From assembly GCF_037997115.1 (NCBI RefSeq), contig NZ_CP150484.1, positions 3,914,870-3,978,869 on the forward strand: DNA of 64,000 bases. The letters are read 5' to 3'. Shown piece by piece: positions 48,297 through 59,700 of the stretch. The position numbers and the translations under genes are program-made. A model generated the notes under the pieces. It was given only the letters and a program-made list of their open reading frames with translations. It searched no databases and had not been told where the DNA came from. How positions within the stretch are numbered: position 1 is the first letter of the stretch; each line of letters opens with the position of its first letter. This DNA is from Amycolatopsis coloradensis (lineage in GTDB: Bacteria > Actinomycetota > Actinomycetes > Mycobacteriales > Pseudonocardiaceae).

Positions 48297-50123
48297 ATGT
48301 GCGGCATTGCAGGCTGGGCAGATCTCGGGTGCTTGCCGGAGGACCGGGAAGAACGGGTCCGCCGGATGACCGACGCCATGGCGAGCAGGGGGCCGGACGG
48401 CGAGGGCGTGTGGACCGGCACTCATGCTGTTCTGGGGCACCGACGGCTGGCCGTCATGGATCCCGGGCACGGTCAGCAGCCCATGATCTTCAGCAACGAC
48501 CGCCACGAGCCGCTGGTCACGATGACCTACAGCGGTGAGGTGTACAACCATCCCGAGCTGCGTGAGGAGCTCCAACAACGGGGGCACAAGTTCCGGACCG
48601 GTACCGACACCGAGGTCGTGCTGCATGCCTACCTCGAGTGGGGCATCGACGCGGTGGAACGGCTCAACGGCATGTACGCCTTCGCGATCTGGGATGAGAT
48701 CCGCGGCAGGCTGGTGCTTGTCCGCGACCGGCTGGGTGTCAAGCCGCTGCACTACGTTCGCCACGCGGGCGGCCTGCTGTTCGCTTCCGAACCGAAGTCG
48801 TTGTTCGCCAGCGGTCTGATCGCCCCCGCGGTCAGCGTCGACGGCCTGCGCGATCTGTTCGCCTCCGCGCACACGCCCGGCGCGACCCTGTTCCGCGACG
48901 TGCACGAGGTCAGGCCCGGGACCATCGTGGTCCTCGATGCCGCCGGTCTGCGCGAGCGGCACTACTGGCAGCTCACCGCTCGGCCACACGACGACGACGT
49001 GCCCGCCACCGTCGGGCGTGTACATGAGCTGCTGAGCGACATCGCCGCCCGGCACGTCCGAGCCGACGTCCCACTCGGAGCCCTGCTTTCCGGTGGCCTG
49101 GATTCCAGTGCCCTGGTCGCCCTCGGTCAGCAAGCCAGCCCGACTCCGTTACGCACCTTCTCCGTCGACTTCGCGGGCAACACCGACCACTTCGTCGGGA
49201 ACAGCCTGCGCGCCACCCCGGATACCCCGTTCGTGCGCGCCGTCGCCGAGCACTGCGGCCTGGACCACCGCGACATCGTGCTCGACACGGCCGAGTTGGC
49301 CGACCCCCGGCACCGGCAGGCAGTGGTCGCGGCCAAGGACGCACCCGCGCTCGGGGACATGGACACCTCGCTGTATCTGTTGTTCCGTGCTGTCCGGGAG
49401 CACACCACCGTGACCATCTCCGGCGAGAGCGCCGATGAGGTCTTCGGCGGCTACGCGTGGTTCCACGACCCCGAACGCATCGGTGCCCAGACCTACCCGT
49501 GGCGGTACTTCACCGGCCACAGCGGCACGTATCAGGCCCTTCTGCGCCCCGAGGCCAGCGCCGAACTCAACATCGCGGCACACCGCGAGGCGCAGTACCG
49601 TGACTCTCTCGCCGGCGTCCCGCGCCTCGATGGCGAGACCGGACTCCAGCGCCGCATGCGCGAGGTGTTCCACCTGCACCTGACCCGCTGGCTACCCCAC
49701 CTGCTGGACCGCAAGGATCGGCTCAGCATGGCGGTAGGACTGGAAGTACGTGTGCCGTTCTGCGACCACCGACTCGTCGAGTACGCCTTCAACATCCCCT
49801 GGGCGCTTCACACCGTCGACGGCCGGGAGAAATCACTGCTGCGCGCGGCGGTAGCGCCGCTGCTGCCCGCCAGCGTCACCGCCCGGGCCAAGGCGCCGTA
49901 TCCGGTGACCCACGACCCCGCCTACCACCACGCCATCAGCGAACAGGCACACGATCTGCTGGCCACCCCAACCGCGCCGGTGTGGAGTTTTCTCGCGCCG
50001 CAACGACTCCGGGACCGCCTGGACCGCCCTGCCGCCGACCATGCCACCCGCGCGGGCATCGACTTCGCCCTCAACCTCGACCTGTGGCTACGCAACCACA
50101 TCGGCCGCCACGACATCCACTGA
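48297..50123 (+). CDS. AsnB-type glutamine-dependent amidotransferase
   Basis: 608 residues from the ATG at 48297. This start is required because the next codon is Cys2 (MCGIAGW), the N-terminal nucleophile of class II glutaminases; ribosome-binding bases upstream (GAAGGG) are 12 away. The N-terminal half has RLAVMD and YSGEVYNHPELR; the C-terminal synthetase half has the pyrophosphate loop SGGLDSS and SGESADEVFGGY. The enzyme activates a carboxylate as an adenylate and amidates it with glutamine-derived ammonia. In secondary metabolism AsnB homologues make primary amides (for example OxyD in oxytetracycline). Its acceptor here may be a PKS-derived acid. Two hairpins follow the stop. Confidence 0.88.
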   Translation: MCGIAGWADLGCLPEDREERVRRMTDAMASRGPDGEGVWTGTHAVLGHRRLAVMDPGHGQQPMIFSNDRHEPLVTMTYSGEVYNHPELREELQQRGHKFRTGTDTEVVLHAYLEWGIDAVERLNGMYAFAIWDEIRGRLVLVRDRLGVKPLHYVRHAGGLLFASEPKSLFASGLIAPAVSVDGLRDLFASAHTPGATLFRDVHEVRPGTIVVLDAAGLRERHYWQLTARPHDDDVPATVGRVHELLSDIAARHVRADVPLGALLSGGLDSSALVALGQQASPTPLRTFSVDFAGNTDHFVGNSLRATPDTPFVRAVAEHCGLDHRDIVLDTAELADPRHRQAVVAAKDAPALGDMDTSLYLLFRAVREHTTVTISGESADEVFGGYAWFHDPERIGAQTYPWRYFTGHSGTYQALLRPEASAELNIAAHREAQYRDSLAGVPRLDGETGLQRRMREVFHLHLTRWLPHLLDRKDRLSMAVGLEVRVPFCDHRLVEYAFNIPWALHTVDGREKSLLRAAVAPLLPASVTARAKAPYPVTHDPAYHHAISEQAHDLLATPTAPVWSFLAPQRLRDRLDRPAADHATRAGIDFALNLDLWLRNHIGRHDIH

Positions 50124-50133
50124 AACCCGCCCC

Positions 50134-50196
50134 GCCTTCCGGGAGAACCCCAGGGAAGGCAGTGCAAAGGCATGACCGGCCACAAGGGCTGGCCGG
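50134..50196 (+). terminator. Tandem hairpins after the amidotransferase gene
   Basis: A 7-bp stem (50134-50140 with 50154-50160, 13-base loop) starts 11 bases after the stop, and a second 7-bp stem (50176-50182 with 50190-50196, 7-base loop) follows. No T tract. They probably end the amidotransferase transcript. Confidence 0.5.
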
Positions 50197-50547
50197 CCAC
50201 GCCCCTGCCTCGTGGTCCTAGGTGAGGGTCCACAAGGGAGTCCGTGTCGGTATCGGGCGAGAGACAGGCTAGGGAGTTCGTATTCGGTTACCTCATGTGC
50301 TCCTGCGGGGGCCGAAGATCGATGATTTGTCGTAGCCAGGTCAGCTGTTTCCGGGAGTCAGCGGGCACCTCGAGTATTCTCGCTTCCACTCGGCGGCTCC
50401 GCAGGCATCTCGCTGCCGGCCGCCTCGCCGGGAGAACCTGTCGGCACCCGCAGCAAGCTGCGCCGGTTCGGCAGCTGCACCACGCGCGCATCAGTTTCCT
50501 GCGGCAGCGTTCACGGCCGACGGGATCAGGAGGTTTGCGGGATGTGC
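50197..50547. other. Gap after the amidotransferase terminator
   Basis: About 350 bases without a recognised gene. Open frames here have poor codon bias and no ribosome binding sites. Confidence 0.4.
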
Positions 50548-50793
50548 CTACAGGTGCGGGATATGGGCGCTCCTGGCCTTCGCCGCACTTTCAATCGTGT
50601 CCAGTCCGAGCATCGCCAGCAGGTTCGCCTGTTCGTTCGCATCCCTTGCCAGCCTCCGGACCGCCCGGGCCGCGCGCTCGCGAACTTTGTCGTCAGGGGG
50701 GTTCGCGGACACTTCGCCGCTGGTGCCCGGTAGCCGGTAGACCGGATTTCGACGTGATTCGCCTGGCATCGATCTGTGTGAAGCATTCGGCAT
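50548..50793 (-). CDS. Small hypothetical protein
   Basis: 81 residues starting MPNASHRSMPGE. The C-terminal half is a basic, amphipathic helix pair (VRERAARAVRRLARDANEQ followed by LLAMLGLDTIESAAKAR), in the manner of short conserved actinobacterial proteins of unknown role. A GAAGG site lies about 8 bases before the ATG. Coding quality improves sharply from this ATG; the open frame continues upstream to 51183 without bias. No function can be assigned. Confidence 0.4.
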   Translation of the reverse strand: MPNASHRSMPGESRRNPVYRLPGTSGEVSANPPDDKVRERAARAVRRLARDANEQANLLAMLGLDTIESAAKARSAHIPHL

Positions 50794-51377
50794 GATGACG
50801 CCTTCGGTCGCGGCAGTACGTCGTATTCGGTCGACGCCATGCCGAATCGGGTTCGGTTCACTTTGCGGGAACTGTACGTTCGGCGTGGTGCTGAGAGCAT
50901 ATTCGTGGAGTGAACATGCCCCTTTGGGAATCCTGGCAGCATAAGTGGGCAATCCACCCTGAAGCGGCGGTGTCGCTGCGCGCCGCTTGACGTCGGCGAG
51001 GTTGCCCGGAACGGACGCGACTCGAAAGAGACTTCGTGGGGCGGCAGATTCGCAGCGGTATATCAGCTCGGACAGGCTCGTCGGTCGAAGGCAGCCCACG
51101 GAACGAACCGATGACGGTCGTTTCGGCGGGCGACTGGAAAGCGTTGGACATGACACCAGCCGTTCGCTCGTAGTCACCCGCAAGGCCGGTGGGTTTCCCG
51201 CGGGGTAAGTAGGAGCCGTTGACGGAAACCACCATCGGCGGGTTGATTCGCCGACGTGTACGGATCACTGGGCCGCCGGCGTGCGGCTCATCAGCGTACC
51301 CAAGACTTGCACCTGGCTCTTTGAGCGCGTGTTCCGGAGCACCTCGGCACGGCCGAAAGACGCCTCGCGAGAGGCGA
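50794..51377. other. Gap upstream of small gene and downstream of glycosyltransferase
   Basis: About 580 bases. Several overlapping frames on both strands, none convincing. No clear hairpin was found. Confidence 0.4.
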
Positions 51378-52694
51378 TCACGTTGACGCTGCGGCGAGCA
51401 TGCGGTCGACCTCGTGCGTGATCCGGGCCAGGGTGTCGTTGGCCTGGTATTCACGTTGGATTTCCTCCGCCCTGGACCGATAAGCCGGCTCTCGCAGCAC
51501 CCGTTCGACCGCGTCGCGCACACTCGAGCCGGTGGGGAGCCCCGTGCGGAGGTTGATCCCTGCTCCCGAGTACTCGACGCGCATCGCGACCTCCGGCTTG
51601 TCTTCGGTGTCACCCGCGACGACCATCGGGATCCCCGCCATCAAGGCGGCCTGAACGCCGCCAAAACCGCCGTTGGTGACGAAAACGGAGGTGTACGGGA
51701 AGATCATCTCGTACGGTAGGTACGAGATGACCCGCGCGTTGGCGGGCACCCGGAGATCGCGCGGTACCGGCAGGCCGCCGAAAGTCGCCACCACGAGGAC
51801 GTCGGAGCCGGCGAGCGAATCCAGCGTCGGTCCGATGAGAGCCGCGTGGTTCACGTTGTTCAACGTACCTTGCGTGACGAAGACAACACGCTCGGCCGTC
51901 AAGACGTCCTGCCACCACACCGGCGGCTCGAAGGTCGCCGTGGGAGTCGGCTCCGGGCGACCGATCAGCTCGATGTGTTCCGGCAACTGCGACCGGTCGT
52001 ACTCGAGACTCGGCGGCGACAGCTGGAAGAAAGTGTCGCACAGCATTGAGAAGCCATCCCAGTAGTACGGGGCCGGCTTGACCGTGCCGAGGCCGGCTAG
52101 AACGTGGTCCAGACGGCTCTGTACCGGCTCGAATTCCTGACGCAACTGGACGCGGAGCCGCCCCGCACGCTCGATCCCGGCCGGCGACGAGTCGGGAGCG
52201 ACACCGAAACCGAAGGGCGCGAGGCACGGGTCTTCCAGTGTCAGTACGGAGACGCCGATGCCGATCGTCCCGGCCGGTCGCAGCCCCGGAGCTCCGAGCA
52301 GCAAGGGCCACGTGCCGTGGAAGAACGACTCGTGGACAACGACGGTCTCGGCCGGATTCCCAGTCCGAAGGATCTCCTGAACGGCGGCGAACTGCTCGGG
52401 GATCGGCGGAATGAACATCTCGTGGGGAGCGACCACGACCTGCCGGTGCCCGGATGGCGTGTCCTTCATCGCCGGAAACTCCGCCAGGACACGGTTCCCG
52501 TCGAACGCGGCCTTGCCGCGCAAGGGATGCAACCGGCAACCCGGCGTTGTCACGATGTCTTGCGCCAAGTGTTCCAGAGCCGGCGACGTCAGAACTGTGA
52601 CGCCGTAACCCTTATCGGCGAGGTACCGGCCGATGGGAAGCAGCGGAATCAAGTGTCCCGGCATGGGAATGGACGCCAACACGACCTGAACCAT
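51378..52694 (-). CDS. GT1-family (GT-B) glycosyltransferase
   Basis: 438 residues from the ATG at 52694, four bases after GGAGG. The N-terminal acceptor domain begins VVLASIPMPGHLIPLLPI with the family His base near residue 14; the C-terminal donor domain has VVFVTQGTLNN and FVTNGGFGGVQAALMAGIP, then GDTEDKPEVA. In most relatives the latter reads HGGxGT...DQ; here His is replaced by Asn and the terminal DQ by a longer acidic stretch, so sugar donor preference may be altered. It would attach a sugar from an NDP donor to a phenol or alcohol of the product, or inactivate it for self-protection. No deoxysugar genes are in the window. Confidence 0.85.
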   Translation of the reverse strand: MVQVVLASIPMPGHLIPLLPIGRYLADKGYGVTVLTSPALEHLAQDIVTTPGCRLHPLRGKAAFDGNRVLAEFPAMKDTPSGHRQVVVAPHEMFIPPIPEQFAAVQEILRTGNPAETVVVHESFFHGTWPLLLGAPGLRPAGTIGIGVSVLTLEDPCLAPFGFGVAPDSSPAGIERAGRLRVQLRQEFEPVQSRLDHVLAGLGTVKPAPYYWDGFSMLCDTFFQLSPPSLEYDRSQLPEHIELIGRPEPTPTATFEPPVWWQDVLTAERVVFVTQGTLNNVNHAALIGPTLDSLAGSDVLVVATFGGLPVPRDLRVPANARVISYLPYEMIFPYTSVFVTNGGFGGVQAALMAGIPMVVAGDTEDKPEVAMRVEYSGAGINLRTGLPTGSSVRDAVERVLREPAYRSRAEEIQREYQANDTLARITHEVDRMLAAAST

Positions 52695-53136
52695 GGTTCC
52701 TCCGTAACTCGGCACACACCGCTTGTCAGGACCCTCTCTCGTCCCTCCACCCGCTGGCAAGATCACGTTCCGGCTCGCGGAACCCCGCCGGCCGCAGGGG
52801 GACTTGCGCACCCAGCGACTTCGGACGCGCTCCATGACGACGGCGCTGGGGTCACCGTCCGACTGGCTCAGACTCGGCGCACGGCCCCGCGGTGTTCCGA
52901 GACATCGACCGCATTACCGCTGACTTCGGCGACCTGGTCGAGCACGATGCCCGGGATCACGCACGCGCCCGGGTCTATCCCGCGATCAGTGCGAATGGGG
53001 CAACCGACCTCGCACGCTGCTCGCTGTAGCGGGCACGGCCCTTCACCGATCAGCACGGATCCCGCGGCCATTCCGTCTGCTCCGAAGTGCTGACACGCGT
53101 ACGTGAACGGCTGACGCACCACGTCGCGTAATGCGG
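52695..53136. other. 440-base gap holding one doubtful small frame
   Basis: A minus-strand frame ending at 52868 and running back into the chorismate-lyase-like gene encodes a Cys-containing peptide (GEGPCPLQRAACEVGCPIR) with fair codon bias. It could be a small gene starting near 53070 or noise. The GT gene promoter should also lie here. Confidence 0.35.
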
Positions 53137-53667
53137 TCAGGCAGTTGGAGAAATGAGTGATTGACGACCAAGGTCGAACAACTGCCGGTAAACGATTTCG
53201 TTCACCGCCGCGACCAGTTCGCCTGCGACCGTGAGCGTTGCAGCCACCCGCAGTACCTGCGGGCCGTTGGCGTCGACCGCCGAAGACGGGGTGACAGACT
53301 GGGTGTGCCGTCGCATTCCCTGACGGCTGAGTATCGAGCCGAGCGCCACCTTTTTCGAATCGAGGGCCTGTCGGGCGTCCCAACTCAGGCGGTGATCGAC
53401 CACGACGGCACTTACCTCAGCCACCGGCCGTCGTGTACCCAGCGATCGGACTTCGAGGTATCCGCGCCGGAACAACACGGGGCTACCCACCGGAATACCC
53501 AGCTGCGAGGCATACTCCGCTGTTACGGGACGATACTCGTGGCGCAGTGACGAGTATTCGACTGGGGCCTGCAGCCAGCGGGCGATGGTCCCGGTGAAGG
53601 TGTCCGTATCGCGAAGCCAGGCGGCGAGGGTCCGCACCTTGCTATCGACATCGTTTTCGCATTGCAC
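53137..53667 (-). CDS. Chorismate lyase-like protein
   Basis: 176 residues from GTG 53667 (GAGAGG 8 bases upstream); GTG 53715 would add 16 residues but lacks a site. The sequence follows the UbiC/chorismate-lyase fold shared with UTRA domains: an early DTFTGTIARWL helix, PVLFRRGYLEV with the substrate-binding Arg, RPVAEVSAVVV, LGSILSRQG, and a final VNEIVYRQLF with the catalytic-type Glu. There is no DNA-binding helix-turn-helix, arguing against a GntR regulator. The reaction would be chorismate to 4-hydroxybenzoate plus pyruvate. It lies about 70 bases downstream of the PKS whose loading domain activates an aryl acid, which strongly suggests starter supply. Confidence 0.6.
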   Translation of the reverse strand: MQCENDVDSKVRTLAAWLRDTDTFTGTIARWLQAPVEYSSLRHEYRPVTAEYASQLGIPVGSPVLFRRGYLEVRSLGTRRPVAEVSAVVVDHRLSWDARQALDSKKVALGSILSRQGMRRHTQSVTPSSAVDANGPQVLRVAATLTVAGELVAAVNEIVYRQLFDLGRQSLISPTA

Positions 53668-53737
53668 GAGTGGAACCTCTCTATTCTTCGACCGCGGACC
53701 ACGGCTTCGTTCCACAGGTCGGCGATGACGAACCCGG

Positions 53738-56700
53738 TCACAATGTCGCGTCGAGCCATTCCCGGATCACCTGGCTGGTCCGACCTGATTCGGTCCCGAC
53801 TATGGTGAAATGGTCGGATCGCACGGTCCGCACTGCGTGCGTCGGCTCACCGGGCTCAGCCAGCGAGCGGGACACGTCGCAGGTGTCGCCGGAGAACGGT
53901 TCGGTGGCCTGGACGAACAGCACCGGCGCGGCGACCGGGTCGAGCCGCAGTTCGGACATCACCGCGAGCCAGCGACCCATAGCGGAGAGCCGCTCGGCGG
54001 TGATCGCACCGAATGTCGGCTCGACCGAAAACATCCGACGCAGGACCTGGTCAAGGGGAACCGAAGGGTCGTCGAGCCGGAACGTGTCGATGAGAATCAC
54101 CGCGGCGGGTTGGATCTGCCGTCTGGTCCGCAGGTAGTGGGCGGTGGCGTAGGCCAGTGCTCCGCCGGAGGAATGCCCCAGCAGTACGAACGGGTCACCC
54201 GCGCTCGCCCGCAGCACGCTTTCGGAGACCACCCGTACTGCGGCCTCGCCGGTGGCGGGCAACTTCTCGCCCGGCCCGAACCCGGGCAGGGAGATCGCCG
54301 ATACGGGCATGACGCCCTGGAAGTGCGCGGCGAGCCGCGCGTGCTGGTGGACGCCTCCATCGGCCATCGGTGAGCTCAGGGTGATCAGCCGAAGGCCGGG
54401 CGGTCCATCGGCCAGAGTGGTCGGCTCAGGCAACGGTCCCACCTCGACGACCGAGTCGAAGGATGGGCGGAGATCCGCGACCGCGCGCATGAGGCCGAAG
54501 GCTTCGCCGACCCTTCCTGCCTCCGCCGCACTGCGGATCAAGGAACAGACCGAGTCCGCGTAGCGAGGTTCTGGTGCGGGCGGTGCGGTTTTCCCAACGC
54601 CCGACCGCTCGGCCATCGCACGGCACACCGTCGCGGCCAGCCCGATCGGGGTCCTGCTCTCGAATACGGCCATCGCGGGCAGCTTCAAACCGGTGACCTG
54701 GTTGAGTTTGTTACGTAGCTCCATCGCAGTGAGCGAGTCGAATCCGCTGTGCAGGAAGTCCCGGTTCGGATCCACCTCGGCCGGATCGCTGTAGCCCAGA
54801 ACCGCGGCGGCATGAGATAGCACCAGGTTCTGGACGAGCCGCGTCCGCTCGACTTCGTCCAGCCCCGCGAGCTCCCCGCTCACCAAGTCCGCGGCGGTCG
54901 CAGTGGCCGCGACCGCTCTGGTCGCGGCGCTCAGCCGGGTGGGCGGCCGGACGATACCGTGCCATACCGGTCGCGCCGAACCGCGCCGGATCGCGGGCAG
55001 GTCCACGCGCATCGCCGCGAGCAGCGCGGGACCAGCGGTGACCGCGGCGTCGAAGAGGCGGAGTCCGTCCTCATCGGACAGTGCGTTGATGCCGGCGCGC
55101 GAAATCCGAGCGCGGTCCGTCGCGGTCATCGTGCCGGTCATGCCGGTATCGGGTTCCCACAGGCCCCATGCCACCGACACCGCCGGCAGGCCACGAGCCC
55201 TGCGGTGAGCGGCCAGCCCGTCCAGGTAGGCGTTGGCCGCTGCGTAGTTGCCCTGGCCGGGACCGCCGAGCAGACCGGCGATCGAGGAGAAGAACACGAA
55301 CAGCTCCGGTGGGCGGTCGAGGGTGAGTTCGTGCAGATGCCACGCCGCATCGGCCTTGGCTCGAAGCACGTGGTCGAGACGGTCGACGGTCATCGAGCCG
55401 AGCACACCGTCGTCGAGCACCCCCGCTGCGTGCACCACTCCGGTCAGTGGGTGCTCGGGGGAGATCGCGGCCAGTACCTCGGCGAGGGAAGCGCGGTCGC
55501 CCACATCACAGGCGACGATGTCCACTGTCGCACCGCGACGGCTCAGCTCGTCGCGAAGCACGTCCGCACCGGGGGCGTCCGGTCCCCGGCGGGAAAGCAG
55601 CAGGAGACGACGCACCTCGTACCGCTCGACCAGGTGCGTGGCCAGTAGCCGGCCCAGCGTGCCGGTTCCACCGGTGATCACCACGGTGCCGTCGGGGTCC
55701 AGCGTCACCGGCCTGCTGTGCGCCGGTTGCCTGGCGAGCCTGGGTACCATGATCGAGCCGGAGCGGAGGGCGACTTCGGGTTCCCCCAAGGGGAGGATCG
55801 GCGGGAACGTCACCGGGTCATCTGTGTCGACCAGGACGAACAAGCCCGGATTCTCCTGCTGTGCCGAACGGACCAGACCCCATACCGCGGCCTGGACCGG
55901 ATCGGTGTCCTCGTCCTTCCCGGTGGACACCGCGTGGCTGGTCAGAACCACCGATCGGGTCTCGGTGACCGCACCGTTCCGCATGGCCGTGACCACGTCG
56001 GCAAGGATGGTCCGCAGGTCCCGTTCCGCCCTCAGATCCAGCACGGCAAGGTCGGACGGCGAACACTGATCATGCCGCAAGGCGGTCCAGTCGATCCGGA
56101 ACAGCGACTCCCGCGCCGCGTCCGCCCGGGAAAGACCATCCGCCAGCCGGCGAAGGACCAGAGATTCCACCTGCGCGACCGGAACACCCCGGTCGTCGGC
56201 GATGTCGATGGCGAAATCACCGGTCGCGTCGTCACCGGGTCGTAGCCGGACCCGAAGCGCCGTCGCCCCGGTGGCGAACAGGCTTACTCCTCGCCATGAG
56301 AACGGCAACAGCGGGCCACCGGAATGGTCGCCGAGCAACGCTGCCGGATGCAGCGCCCCGTCCAGCAGCGCCGGATGCAGCCGGAAGGCGGACGATTCGC
56401 CAAGCAGCCTCTCCGGCAGCTCGACCTGGGCGAACAGTTCGGAATCGCGCTGCCAGACCGCGCGCAGGCCGCGGAACATCGGCCCGTGCACCACGCCGGT
56501 GCCGGCAAGCGCGTCATAGATGGTGTCCGGATCCACCGCGTGGGCTCCCGGTGGTGGCCAAGCGGCGAGGGTTGATCCGGGTGAGGCCGTATCCGGTCCG
56601 AGCTCTCCGGTCGCGTGCTTCGTCCACGACTCGTGACCTTCGGCCCTGGAATGAATGGTGAACGCGAGGCGGCCGTCTTGTTCGTCGCCAACGCGAACCT

Positions 56701-59700
56701 GAAGCTGGACACCACCGTGGTCAGGCACCGCCAGTGGGGCCAGCACGATCAGCTCGTTCACTCGCCCGCGGCCGAACCGGTCACCGACTTGGAGCGCCAG
56801 TTCCAGCAGGGCCGCTCCCGGGATCACCACCGTGTCGTCCACGCGGTGATCACCCAGCCAGTCGAGCTCGGCCAGGCAGATCCGGCCGGTGAACACCGAA
56901 CCGTCCTGCTCGGGGTCTTCGACGAGGGCCGAGACCAGCGGGTGGGTGATGCCCTCCTGACCGAGCCCGGCCGCACCCGCCCGCGTCGTGCGGCCACGCC
57001 AGAAACGACGTCTTTGGAAGGAGTAGGTGGGCAGGTCTGTGTGCTGTGCTCCGCTGCCGTCGAACAGACTTGCCCAGTCGACGGCCAAACCGCGCACGTA
57101 GCCTTGGGCCATCGAAGTCAGAAACCGGCGGGCACCGCCCTGGTCGCGTCGCAACGTTCCGACTGCTGATCCGGCCTCTCCCACCGTCTCCTGTATCGCC
57201 GGTAGGAGCACGGGATGCGGGCTTATCTCGATGAAGTGAGCGAATCCCGCGGACGCCAGGGTTTCCACGGTCGAGGCGAACCGCACCGGTCGACGCAGAT
57301 TCTCGTACCAGTAGTCGACGCCGGCCTCCTGCCCGCGCATCGACCTGCCGGTAACCGTGGAGTACCAAGGAATGTCCGCGGGCTGCGGGTCGATACCGGA
57401 CAGGTCTTCCAGCAGCCGGTCTCGGACGCACTCGACGTGTGCCGAGTGTGACGGAAAACTGGCCGGGACAACGCGGGCCCGGACACCTTCGGCCCGGTAT
57501 TCCTCGGCCAGCTCGGTGATGGTGGTGGCATCCGCGACAAGGACCGCCGAAGACGGCCCGTTGTAGGCGGCGACGGTCACACCGGGCCGTCCCGAGATTC
57601 GTCGCTCGAGGTCCCTGGTCGACTCGACCGACAGCAACAGACCGGTACCGATCAGCGAGGAACACAGCGCGGCACGGTGCACGACTATCTGGACAGCGTC
57701 GCGCAACGAGAGCACGCCGGCGATGTGCGCGGCGGCGATCTCACCCTGGGAATGGCCCACGACTGCGTCGGGCATGACACCATGGGACTGCCACAGCCTG
57801 GCCAGCGAGACCATGATCGCGAACAGGACCGGCTGGACGACCTCGACGCGCCCCAGCGCGGACTCGTCCTGGATGACCTCGGTCAATGACCAATCGACAA
57901 ACTCGTTCAGCGTTTTCTCGCACTCGCGCATGGCATCCGCGAACACTGGGGCGGAGCCGAGCAGTTCGAGCCCCATACCGACCCATTGCGCACCTTGGCC
58001 GGGAAAGATGAACACGGTCTGGCCAGGCAAGTCCGAGCGGCCGGTCACCGCCGCGCCGGGCTCGCCGAGAGCCAGTGCGGCCAGCTCGGCGCGATCGGCG
58101 TCGACGACCACGGCACGATGCTCCAGCCTTGCCCGTGTCGTAGCCAAGGAATACCCCGTGTCCATGGGGTCGGCGCCCGCGTCCAGGCCGGCGAGCAGCC
58201 GCGCCGCCTGATCTTTCAGAGCCGCCGACGTCGCCGCCGAGAGGATCAACGGCACTGCCGGCAGCGGTGTCCGCTCGACGGACGCATCACTCTCGACCGG
58301 TGCCTGCTCCAGGATGACGTGCGCGTTGGTGCCGCTGATCCCGAACGCCGAGACGCCGGCGCGCCGCGGCCGTCCGGTCGCGGGCCATGGCACCGGTTCG
58401 GTGACCAGGCGCACGGCTCCAGTGGTCCAGTCCACGTGTGGCGACGGTTGGTCGACATGCAGGGTCATCGGTACCGATCCATGGCGGATCGCCAGGATCG
58501 TCTTGATGACGCCGACGACACCGGCGGCGGCCTGGGTGTGACCGAGGTTCGACTTCACCGAACCCAACAGCAGTGGGTGGGTCCGGTCCTGTCCGTAGGT
58601 CGCCAGCACCGCCGTTGCTTCGATCGGGTCGCCGAGCTTCGTGCCCGTGCCGTGCGCCTCCACCATGTCCACATCGGACGGTGAGAGCCCGGCGTCGGCC
58701 AGCGCCCTGCGGATCACCTGTTGCTGCGCCAGACCGTTGGGTGCGGTCAAGCCGTTCGAGGTGCCGTCCTGATTGACGGCGCAGGCCTTGATGACGGCGA
58801 GTACTCGGTGACCGGCGCGACGTGCGTCCGAAAGACGTTCGAGGACGAGCATGCCGACGGCTTCGGACCACGCAGTACCGTCCGCCGATGAGGCGAAGGA
58901 TTTGCACCGTCCATCGGCGGAAAGGGCCTGTTGCGCGGCGAACTCCACAAAGGTGGCCGGAGTCGACATGACCGTGGCGCCACCGACCAGCGCCAGCGAA
59001 CACTCACCGTCGCGCAGTGAGCGCGCCGCGAGCTGGATGGCAACCAGCGAAGACGAACACGCGGTGTCGACGGTGAGCGACGGGCCCTGAAGCCCCAGCA
59101 CGTAGGAGATCCTGCCGGACGCGACACTGCTCTGGTTGCCGGTCATCGCAGCGCCGTCGAAGTCCTGCGTCGTCTCGTTCGGGCGTCGCAGATAGTCCGA
59201 GGCCATCATGCCGACGAAGACCCCGGTGTCACCGTCGCGCAGGGAACGCGGATCGATCCGGGCATGTTCGAGCGCTTCCCAGGATGTTTCCAGCAAGAGC
59301 CGCTGTTGCGGGTCCATCGCCGCGGCCTCGCGTGGCGATATACCGAAGAACTCGGCGTCGAACCAGGTTGCGTCGGTCAGGAAGCCACCGCCGCGGGCGT
59401 ACCCCGCGACCGCGCCGAGGTCCCAGCCACGGTCGGCGGGCAAGTCGCCGACAGCGTCCCCGCCTGTCGTGAGCAGGTCCCACAGCCCGGCCGGTGAGGT
59501 GATACCGCCTGGCAGCCTGCAACCCATACCCACGACGACGATCGGGTCCTCGTCGCTCGGTCGTGCCGGTCGCGGCGCGATGGCCCGGTCCGGACCGGGT
59601 CGGCCGGCGGCGACCAGGCTGATCAGATACTCAGCCAGCCGGCGGGGCGTCGGCAGGTCGAAGGCAACGGTCGTCGGCAGGTTGAGCCTGGTCGCGTCGA

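Noticed and set aside
50244..50795. Possible 183-residue rightward gene
   Set aside because: Arg/Ser-rich translation without codon bias, antisense to the better-supported small gene at 50548-50793.
53137..53715. GntR/UTRA regulator
   Set aside because: The UTRA fold resembles chorismate lyase, but there is no N-terminal winged helix and the context favours the enzyme.
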